Shown here: in pieces, positions 1 to 5,101 of the stretch
How positions within the stretch are numbered: the stretch's first letter is position 1
How the letters are laid out: each line of letters opens with the position of its first letter
Made by a program: the position numbers and the translations under genes
The notes under the pieces: model-generated
Databases searched by the model: none
Told to the model about the DNA's origin: nothing
The model's input: only the letters and a program-made list of their open reading frames with translations
Assembly: GCA_029933395.1 (NCBI GenBank)
Contig: JAOZOG010000117.1
Location: 1 to 6,480 of the forward strand
Length of the DNA stretch: 6,480 nt
Direction: 5' to 3'
Origin: Sulfurovaceae bacterium
GTDB lineage: Bacteria; Campylobacterota; Campylobacteria; Campylobacterales; Sulfurovaceae

Positions 1-44
1 CCGTGACTGCCGTGCTTGTCTTTGCTTCCGTGACTGCCATGTTT
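1..44 (-). repeat. KHGS/KDKHGS low-complexity coding tract
   Basis: Codons for KHGSHGSKDKHGSHG lie at the visible 3' end of the left gene and continue out of the window. The same Lys-Asp-Lys-His-Gly-Ser unit occurs in the paralog at 3439-3552, but there it directly follows the signal peptide. Here it follows the N-terminal domain. The tract is basic and His-rich and probably disordered. It may act as a linker or as a binder of polyanions or metals; that role is inference. Confidence 0.8.
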
Positions 45-1154
45 TGATGACTTCTTCTCAGTGATCTTTAGGTCAATATAAGCAGTATTCACGTCATTTT
101 CTTCCGACCAGAATGTCTTATGTTTTTCAAAACACTCTGCTTTCCATGACGCCTCTGTGTTATCCTGAGGCACATTATTTTTATCCTGATCAAGTGCAGG
201 GCACCCCTCTTTTTCTGATGTGTAGCGATAGATGCCACCAAAGGTGATCGTGTACTCCCTGGTTTTGCCTTTTTTGTCCGTAACAGTGAAAGAGTCTTCT
301 TCCGGGCTTCCATCCAGGCCAATGGCATCCGAACATCTGGTCTGCTCTGTAATGCCATCACTATAAAAGGAAAAGTTGGAACCTGCTACCGGCCAATATT
401 GATTGAGTACTTTTTGTTCATTGTTGAACTGAAGCGATGATTTGCCGACATACTCACTAAAAACTGTACGAGGACAATACTTTATTTCATTCCACCAGAC
501 TTCACCATTGCTATCAATCTCAGTATTCAGAGTTTCCCACTGATGTAAATCATGCTCATAGTGTCCCTTGTGTACCAGGTTTCCTTTTTCATCATAAATC
601 TCAAGGTTCCAGGAGATGCCAACTTTTATCGTTCCGCCAAAACCAATCGAAAAGTTATGATGCTGAAAGCCAGTCAGCGGATAAAAGACGCTATCTTTTC
701 CAACTATAATCTTTCTTCCGCCATTCTCTTTTTTGGATTCATTCTTGTAGCCGTAACCTATCAGTCCTATACCGCTTGCGCCACCGATATCATCACCGGG
801 ACCACCTACACTGATCCAGGGATCTCTCTCGTTCGCTCCCCACGCCAATGCAGGATAGGTATCTTCCCCATGAGTCTGGTCGCGTGCATCGCGTAAATTG
901 CCGTTGTTCTGATCGCCATATTGTGTAAAGGCTGATAGAGGCCCCTCCCTGAACCATGGCCCATCCTGAGTCTGATCATCCTTGCCCGGCTTCATCCAAT
1001 AGGCATTGCCGTCTACTGAACCTTCAACGAATCCACCATATGTCTGATAGTAAAATATGGTATCTCTATTTTTCTTCGCATAGGCTGCTGAGCTTGCACC
1101 TATGAGTAATGCAGTTGCCAGGATGGCACTTGTAGTTAAGCTTTTTTTCATCAT
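1..1154 (-). CDS. Exported beta-rich surface protein, THxN/choice-of-anchor K-like (partial, 3' end outside window)
   Basis: An uninterrupted frame of 384 codons runs off the left edge. It starts at tandem ATGs (1154 and 1151); the second has the better spacing from AAGGA. Residues 1-26 form a signal peptide (MMKKS, hydrophobic core, AYA cleavage site). The mature part aligns along its whole visible length with the product of 1609-3627, about half the residues being identical by eye. Shared blocks are FYYxxYGGF, GDQxNGN, GGPGDDIGGASG, QHHN, WETLNT, YCPR, GCP and FWSEEN. The QHHN and WETLNT...C blocks recall the THxN / choice-of-anchor K family of exported proteins; that assignment is inference. 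The last visible residues are a KHGSHGSKDKHGSHG tract, in the position where the paralog passes into its C-terminal modules. No anchor is visible. Three tandem c-di-GMP-type riboswitches lie in its leader. The role is unknown; a secreted adhesin or matrix component is plausible from the regulation. Confidence 0.85.
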   Translation of the reverse strand, partial: MMKKSLTTSAILATALLIGASSAAYAKKNRDTIFYYQTYGGFVEGSVDGNAYWMKPGKDDQTQDGPWFREGPLSAFTQYGDQNNGNLRDARDQTHGEDTYPALAWGANERDPWISVGGPGDDIGGASGIGLIGYGYKNESKKENGGRKIIVGKDSVFYPLTGFQHHNFSIGFGGTIKVGISWNLEIYDEKGNLVHKGHYEHDLHQWETLNTEIDSNGEVWWNEIKYCPRTVFSEYVGKSSLQFNNEQKVLNQYWPVAGSNFSFYSDGITEQTRCSDAIGLDGSPEEDSFTVTDKKGKTREYTITFGGIYRYTSEKEGCPALDQDKNNVPQDNTEASWKAECFEKHKTFWSEENDVNTAYIDLKITEKKSSKHGSHGSKDKHGSH

Positions 1155-1158
1155 AAAT

Positions 1159-1176
1159 TCCTTGTGAAATCCACAA
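1159..1176 (-). promoter_or_regulatory. Hairpin touching the Shine-Dalgarno of the left gene
   Basis: On the minus strand TTGTG-GATTT-CACAA (1176-1162) can form a 5-bp stem with a 5-nt loop. It lies directly after the proximal aptamer and overlaps the first two bases of AAGGA (1163-1159), which serves the start at 1154 or 1151. No U-run follows, so control of translation rather than termination is the likelier output of the riboswitch. This is inference from position and pairing. Confidence 0.45.
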
Positions 1177-1250
1177 TGAGGCATCCCGACTATCTCCGAA
1201 GGAGACTCTAGGCTTTCCGTCCCTGTCTCACGATCAGGTTTGGCGTTTCT
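1177..1250 (-). promoter_or_regulatory. Cyclic di-GMP-I (GEMM-I) riboswitch aptamer, proximal copy
   Basis: Read on the minus strand: GCCAAACC; a P2 hairpin CCUG-A-UC capped by a GUGA tetraloop and closed by GA-CAGG; GGGACGGAAAGCC; a P3 stem UCUCC/GGAGA; then AUAGUCGGGAUGCC. The order matches the GEMM-I class: GCAAACC, GNRA tetraloop, GGGACGCAAAGCC, variable P3, GUAGC-GGGG-UUACC. Using Vc2 numbering from memory, G20, A47 and C92, which contact c-di-GMP, are kept. G20 argues for c-di-GMP rather than cGAMP. Position 21 is C and position 46 is G, a swap that would keep their pairing. The aptamer ends about 25 nt before the start codon of the left gene. Confidence 0.85.
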
Positions 1251-1279
1251 GAAATGTAGTAATGTGATAATTTATTGAA

Positions 1280-1353
1280 TGAGGCATCCCGACTATCTCC
1301 GAAGGAGACTCTAGGCTTTCCGTCCCTGTCTCACGATCAGGTTTGGCGTTTCT
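1280..1353 (-). promoter_or_regulatory. Cyclic di-GMP-I riboswitch aptamer, middle copy
   Basis: This copy is identical in sequence to the proximal one, with all conserved aptamer elements intact. It is followed by the 27-nt AT-rich spacer, with no ribosome binding site, start codon or terminator. It has no expression platform of its own and would have to act through the other copies. Confidence 0.83.
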
Positions 1354-1382
1354 GAAATGTAGTAATGTGATAATTTATTGAA

Positions 1383-1456
1383 TGAGGCATCCCGACTATC
1401 TCCGAAGGAGACTCTAGGCTTTCCGTCCCAGTCTCACGATCAGGTTTGGCGTTTCT
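1383..1456 (-). promoter_or_regulatory. Cyclic di-GMP-I riboswitch aptamer, promoter-proximal copy with a P2 mismatch
   Basis: This copy is transcribed first. It differs from the other two only at 1430. In RNA the base falls in the 3' strand of P2 (CUGG instead of CAGG), turning a U-A pair into U-U and probably weakening that stem. The ligand-contact positions G20, A47 and C92 are unchanged. Confidence 0.82.
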
Positions 1457-1488
1457 TAAAACAGTGTTTTTGAATTTATTTTTTTAAT

Positions 1489-1516
1489 ACAGTAATAAAA
1501 TTATAGTAAAAACTGT
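1489..1516 (-). promoter_or_regulatory. Promoter of the left gene with flanking dyad
   Basis: A perfect TATAAT -10 box lies at 1505-1500 on the minus strand. No good -35 was found at the usual spacing; the upstream DNA is rich in A/T runs. The box sits centrally between ACAGT and ACTGT arms (1489-1493 and 1512-1516), an operator-like dyad. A start near 1493 would transcribe all three aptamers. Confidence 0.55.
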
Positions 1517-1569
1517 ATAAAAGATTACTTAAATAGAAAATTTTTTCGTCAAAATTTTAGAATTTTTGA

Positions 1570-1593
1570 AACCCCAAGCGGGAGCTTGGAGTT
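1570..1593 (-). terminator. Probable intrinsic terminator of the complete paralog
   Basis: On the minus strand AACTCCAAGC, loop TCCC, GCTTGGGGTT forms a 10-bp stem with one G-U pair. It begins 16 nt after the TAA stop. The following tract is broken (TTTC, then A/T-rich), so termination may be incomplete and some readthrough into the downstream riboswitch leader is possible. Confidence 0.7.
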
Positions 1594-1608
1594 AATGGAA
1601 GGTTGATA

Positions 1609-3627
1609 TTATGGGGCAGGACAGAAAGCTACCGGGTCTCCATCTGTACCGCTCATACCCTCAAAAGTCCATCTCTTAATCAAATCGGAATCATCATTCT
1701 TGCCGCTTCCGACGGTGCCTCCACAATCACTTGGATCGTTCAGGTCTTCCTCTGAGCAGGAGATGTGAAACATTGACTCCCCTATCTTGACATTGTCACC
1801 CTTGAAAAGTTCCAAAACAATATCTTTTGGATTGTCCTCGGAGAGCCCTTCCACGATAAGAAGATCACCTACAGCAACCGGATTGGTAATAACCTGTGCG
1901 GGAGGATTGCCGCCCTTTCCTACTTCACTGAACCATACATTGATTTTTGTAATAGTTGTGTTATCGGTATCGTTAAGTCCCTGCCATCTCAGAGCCAGTT
2001 TATCGATCGGCTTCTGATCTTTACAGCTTCCTTCGGAGGGCTGTGTGCTGCAGTCTGTCAGAGAGGAACCATCGCTGCCACCCATATTGACCAGTATCCA
2101 GTCGTTGATAAGGCTACTGTCGTCTTTCTTGCCGTTACCTTCAGCTTTGCCGATATCGCTTTCGTCATTCATATCTTCATCAGAGCAGGATATATGGAAT
2201 ACGGATGTTCCGGTTGTTCCGTCACTGAATGTCAGATTCCAGGTAATATCGTTCCCCTTGCCTTCCAGTCCGGTTTCAGTCACTTCTTCACCATTGTCCA
2301 CATCAGTGATCACTGTCCCGTTCATCAGTGTGACGGTGGTGTCATCTGCTCCATTCCACTTCATCGTGATAGAGTCGATCGGTTTGATATCTTTACATGT
2401 ACAGCCTCCCTCATCTCCTGCTTCTTCAATTTGCAGACGAATCCAAGCAGTACTTTCATTGTTTTCTTCAGACCAGAATGTAGCGTGCTTTTTGAAGCAT
2501 CGGATCTGCCAGGATTCATCTGAATCATCCATTGGTACATCATACAAAAGTGGATTCAGAGAAGGGCATCCACTTACTTCAGGGTGGTAATGCCAGAAAC
2601 CATCTATCGTGATCTTGTACTTCTTCTTCCCATTATTGAATTCTACCGTATTTGTTTCTCCGCTGTATCCAAAAGCATCTGCACATACAGTTTTTTCTGT
2701 GTGACCATCACTATAAAACAAAAAGTCATGTCCACCTAATGGCCATGCTGAATTCAGATCATGCTGATTTTGATTGAACTGTTTTGCGGTCATTCCCGTA
2801 TCGAAGTCTATGGTTGAACGAGGACAATATGTTGGATCACCAAAAAATACATTACCATTGCTGTCGATCTGTGTATTCAAAGTCTCCCACGCATACATAT
2901 GAAACTCATTGTGTCCGCCAAATATCTTTTTGCCTTTCTTGTCATAAAGATTCATATTCCAGGAAACCCACATACTCACTGATCCGCCAAAACCGATCGG
3001 GTAGTTGTGGTGCTGTATGCCACCCAATGGATAGAGTACAGACTTTTTCCCCACTACAATCTTCCTCCGTCCTTCGTTTTCACCTTTGCCAGAATCTTTG
3101 TATCCGTATCCGATCAACCCAACGCCACTTGCGCCACCTATATCGTCACCCGGTCCACCCTCACTGATCCAAGGGTCTTTCTCTGGATGTCCCCATGCTA
3201 TAGCAGGGTATGTATGCGGATAGTAGGGATCACGAATATCGGCCACATTACCGTTCTTTTGATCACCAAATTCAACAGCATGTGAAAAAGGCCCCTGTCT
3301 CAACCAGACTCCATCCTCAGTCTCGTCATTGTGGCCACCCACGAACCAATAGGCTTCACCTTCTACTTTGAATCTGGGATTGGTACTGTCTTCATCGTAC
3401 ATAAATCCACCATATGATTCATAGTAGAATGCTGTCTCACCTTTTGATCCATGTTTATCTTTTGATCCATGTTTATCTTTGGAACCTTTTGATCCATGTT
3501 TATCTTTGGATCCATGATGAGTTTTGGATCCATGTTTATCTTTGGAGCCTTTTGCATCGACAAAAGAGCTCATCCCTATTATCAAAAAGACTGCCAAAAC
3601 AGAATTCATAATGTACCTGCTTTTCAT
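1609..3627 (-). CDS. Exported surface protein: signal peptide, KDKHGS repeat, THxN/choice-of-anchor K-like domain, two FHISCS modules
   Basis: The 672-residue product starts at an ATG with a strong AAAGGAGT Shine-Dalgarno 6 nt upstream (3641-3634). Residues 1-25 are a signal peptide ending VDA. Residues 26-63 are KDKHGS repeats. Residues 64 to about 408 form a domain shared with the left gene: GGPGDDIGGASG, then PLGGIQHHNYPIGFGG (like the LGxxTHxNxPI pattern of THxN proteins), WETLNT, YCPR, VCADAFG and FWSEEN. From residue 411 there are two tandem modules, each opening with CKDxKPID and containing FHISCS (Cys481 and Cys624). These resemble the Ig-like module I recall as DUF7467; that name needs a profile search. 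The protein ends AFCPAP with no PEP-CTERM, LPXTG or membrane segment, so it is probably released or held non-covalently. A single c-di-GMP-type riboswitch precedes it. Function unknown; a c-di-GMP-controlled adhesin or matrix protein is inference. Confidence 0.92.
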   Translation of the reverse strand: MKSRYIMNSVLAVFLIIGMSSFVDAKGSKDKHGSKTHHGSKDKHGSKGSKDKHGSKDKHGSKGETAFYYESYGGFMYDEDSTNPRFKVEGEAYWFVGGHNDETEDGVWLRQGPFSHAVEFGDQKNGNVADIRDPYYPHTYPAIAWGHPEKDPWISEGGPGDDIGGASGVGLIGYGYKDSGKGENEGRRKIVVGKKSVLYPLGGIQHHNYPIGFGGSVSMWVSWNMNLYDKKGKKIFGGHNEFHMYAWETLNTQIDSNGNVFFGDPTYCPRSTIDFDTGMTAKQFNQNQHDLNSAWPLGGHDFLFYSDGHTEKTVCADAFGYSGETNTVEFNNGKKKYKITIDGFWHYHPEVSGCPSLNPLLYDVPMDDSDESWQIRCFKKHATFWSEENNESTAWIRLQIEEAGDEGGCTCKDIKPIDSITMKWNGADDTTVTLMNGTVITDVDNGEEVTETGLEGKGNDITWNLTFSDGTTGTSVFHISCSDEDMNDESDIGKAEGNGKKDDSSLINDWILVNMGGSDGSSLTDCSTQPSEGSCKDQKPIDKLALRWQGLNDTDNTTITKINVWFSEVGKGGNPPAQVITNPVAVGDLLIVEGLSEDNPKDIVLELFKGDNVKIGESMFHISCSEEDLNDPSDCGGTVGSGKNDDSDLIKRWTFEGMSGTDGDPVAFCPAP
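1621..2397 (-). repeat. Two tandem C-terminal protein modules with FHISCS motif
   Basis: Module 1 spans residues 411-527 (2397-2047) and module 2 residues 535-669 (2025-1621). Both begin CKD-x-KPID, run through a W-N/Q-G strand, a variable Thr/Asn-rich stretch and FHISCS-(D/E)-ED-(M/L)-ND, then G-x-GK-(K/N)-DDS-x-LI-x-W and a closing Cys after a Gly/Ser/Asp-rich strand. They are divergent in sequence, so the duplication is old. The paired Cys positions suggest disulfides in the periplasm or outside the cell. Confidence 0.8.
3439..3552 (-). repeat. KDKHGS low-complexity tract after the signal peptide
   Basis: Residues 26-63 consist of Gly-Ser-Lys-Asp-Lys-His units, four KDKHGS copies plus THHGS and KGS variants. 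At DNA level a unit of roughly 18 bp (ATGTTTATC followed by TTTTGATCC or TTTGGATCC on the plus strand) recurs, so it is prone to slippage. The paralog lacks the tract here and carries it after its N-terminal domain. Confidence 0.9.
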
Positions 3628-3654
3628 TACTTTACTCCTTTATACATATTACTT

Positions 3655-3722
3655 TAGCAACCCGACTATCTATTTAAGATTCGTGGCTTTCCGTCCCTAT
3701 ATCGCTATAGGTTTGGCTTTAT
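3655..3722 (-). promoter_or_regulatory. Cyclic di-GMP-I (GEMM-I) riboswitch aptamer, single copy
   Basis: On the minus strand: AAAGCCAAACC; a perfect P2 stem CCUAUA/UAUAGG capped by a GCGA tetraloop; GGGACGGAAAGCC; a short P3 AUCU/AGAU; then AUAGUCGGGUUGC. It shares the C21/G46 variant and conserved G20, A47 and C92 with the triple array, but P2 and P3 differ in sequence while keeping pairing, which supports a folded RNA. The aptamer ends 14 nt before the AAAGGAGT ribosome binding site, so translational control of the 672-aa gene is likely. Confidence 0.87.
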
Positions 3723-3749
3723 AGTCATAAGATAATTTAACCTTACATC

Positions 3750-3755
3750 AGTATA
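3750..3755 (-). promoter_or_regulatory. Candidate -10 box for the complete paralog
   Basis: TATACT on the minus strand would start transcription about 20 nt before the aptamer, giving a leader of roughly 115 nt. No convincing -35 is present at 16-18 bp. The surroundings are AT-rich, so other starts are possible. Confidence 0.35.
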
Positions 3756-3841
3756 TTACACTTATCAAACTTATAAATTTATTAAATGAATTTATTGATA
3801 TACTATTTTGGTTTTTTACTGTGAGTATGTGAAAGGTATTT

Positions 3842-5101
3842 TTATGTGATGGTGTAGTATAGAGTAATTTTGTTCAGGTTTCCTCCGAGGCTGATATCGA
3901 AAGCGATCCTTTCAATCTTTCTGTATTCTTCCAGATCGAGTCTGATAGCGAAGTGGTGCTCGATCAATGGAATCAATCTGGGAAAATCACGACACAGAAA
4001 CTCTATCTTGACAGATTTCAGTTTGCCGATATTATCGAATCGTCTTACCAGAAGATAGTCATAAGCAATCACTCTTATCTCTGCAGGAAAGTCGAAGGAA
4101 AACTTCTCTCCCAGATAGTCGAAAAAATGTAACTCATCGTGAATTTTGGCATATAGTTTGTATCCGCTCATAGTCTGATCTATAAAATCGATACCAAAAA
4201 AATGAAACTGATCTTCGAAGTTCTCCTGTCTGATAAGTATCCCTGAATGGTGCAGATAATCTCTCGAAGCTTGCTCTGAGATAAAAAAACCGTAAAAAGT
4301 CTCCCGTGTATTTATCTTGGCAGCGAGGCTGAAAGCGAAGCGTTTGAAATAGCGAAGATGGTGTTGAAGAAATTTTGGGACATAGTCTCTGTTTTTGGAA
4401 ATGGAGAGCATGAATGTTTTTTCGGCATCGAACTCCTCTGCTGACAGGTAGTTGCAGTAGTAGATAAATCTGTCATGATAGACCGGCTCACTTTTTGGCT
4501 CAAATAGAGCGGCAAATCTGATAGTTCTGTCTGTTTTTTCCAGCGAAAAAGAGGTGATATGTTCCAGGGAAGCACGGTACTGTTTATCGATTCCGTTTTC
4601 CAGAACGATCAGTTCGGCTCTCTTGAAGCGTTCACTGTTTTTTGCTCTCCAGGCAAACATAGAGTGGTTTGCCGCAAGATTTCCCACTCCGCTGCACTGC
4701 TTGACGGCGATACATTTATGGCAGGTGGGCAGAAGTGCAGAATGCATCCAGCTTTGATGAATGGCAGCGAATAGAGACGGTTCCTTGATAAGGGAGTCGG
4801 CATATCTGCTGTAGTTGTATCCGCCCAATATGAACTGCATCACACAGTAGGGCAGTCCCCATATACCAAAAGGCTTTTCTATCTTGTAAAACATACTAGG
4901 AAGCTCTCCCAGAAATGTGAGTTCTTTAAGAACAAAACTATTTTTGTTTACCAGAAGAATGAGCCCCAGCGATGTCTTGTCGGAGAGAAAATGGGTGAGT
5001 ACCTCCTGGAGCTGTGAGGCACTCTCTTTGTCGAGATGAAAAATATAGCTCAATTTTATATTTTTGCAGTCGGAGAGAGGAGACAAAACATTCCTTCTCA
5101 A
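3842..5101 (-). CDS. Uncharacterised protein with SPASM-like Cys cluster, no radical SAM core
   Basis: The product has up to 419 residues. GLPYC (Cys86) and a C-x2-C-x5-C-S-G motif (Cys127, 130, 136) match the pattern seen in the auxiliary Fe-S region behind the barrel of radical SAM/SPASM enzymes. The barrel's CxxxCxxC is absent, and only about 80 residues precede Cys86. It is therefore a stand-alone or reduced relative, or an unrelated Fe-S or zinc protein. The C-terminal half is rich in aromatic residues and has two similar strands, D...GYKLYAKI near residue 310 and LNKITLYYTI at the end; I do not recognise the fold. Start: TTG at 5101 overlaps the stop of the lipoprotein gene (TTGA), with GGGAGAG upstream. 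TTG at 5086 is as likely, with AGAAGGA 5 nt upstream. The overlap indicates translational coupling. No signal peptide, so probably cytoplasmic. No clear terminator follows the stop. Confidence 0.8.
   Translation of the reverse strand: MRRNVLSPLSDCKNIKLSYIFHLDKESASQLQEVLTHFLSDKTSLGLILLVNKNSFVLKELTFLGELPSMFYKIEKPFGIWGLPYCVMQFILGGYNYSRYADSLIKEPSLFAAIHQSWMHSALLPTCHKCIAVKQCSGVGNLAANHSMFAWRAKNSERFKRAELIVLENGIDKQYRASLEHITSFSLEKTDRTIRFAALFEPKSEPVYHDRFIYYCNYLSAEEFDAEKTFMLSISKNRDYVPKFLQHHLRYFKRFAFSLAAKINTRETFYGFFISEQASRDYLHHSGILIRQENFEDQFHFFGIDFIDQTMSGYKLYAKIHDELHFFDYLGEKFSFDFPAEIRVIAYDYLLVRRFDNIGKLKSVKIEFLCRDFPRLIPLIEHHFAIRLDLEEYRKIERIAFDISLGGNLNKITLYYTIT

Larger units (their letters stand above)
1175..1456 (-). 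repeat. 103-bp direct tandem repeat, three copies, carrying riboswitch aptamers
   Basis: Units begin at 1175, 1278 and 1381. Units 1 (1175-1277) and 2 (1278-1380) are identical by eye over all 103 bp, including a 27-bp AT-rich spacer. Unit 3 matches over its first 76 bp (1381-1456) apart from T to A at 1430, then diverges into the promoter region. The near-identity points to recent duplication. The spacer contains TAAATTATC, which also stands just upstream of the single aptamer of the paralog, so the unit may have come from a leader of that type. Confidence 0.95.
1155..1608. other. Intergenic region: long regulatory leader
   Basis: This 454-bp gap between the two paralogs has no credible coding frame. 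Read leftwards on the minus strand it holds, in order, the terminator of the right gene, a TATAAT promoter inside an ACAGT/ACTGT dyad, three tandem c-di-GMP-I-like aptamers on a 103-bp period, a small hairpin and a ribosome binding site. From a start near 1493 the untranslated leader would be about 340 nt. Confidence 0.8.

Noticed and set aside
552..896. Plus-strand frame of 114 codons with a hydrophobic segment
   Set aside because: It lies opposite the well-supported left gene, has no ribosome binding site, and its residues mirror the conserved minus-strand codons.
1175..1456. CRISPR-like or integron attC-like array
   Set aside because: The 27-bp spacers are identical to each other, the repeat is far longer than a CRISPR repeat, and no cas or integrase gene is present. 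The motifs fit a riboswitch better.
1458..1470. AAAACAGTGTTTT odd palindrome in the left gene's leader
   Set aside because: All A/T arms in very AT-rich DNA, too short a loop to fold, and no second copy; likely chance.
2045..2590. Plus-strand frame of 181 codons
   Set aside because: It is antisense to the FHISCS modules and is Ser/Pro/Leu-rich, as expected from the complement of Gly/Asp/Glu codons; no start signals.
3780..3841. Terminator after the Cys-motif gene
   Set aside because: No stem of useful length was found before the A/T-rich stretch; readthrough toward the paralog's leader cannot be excluded.
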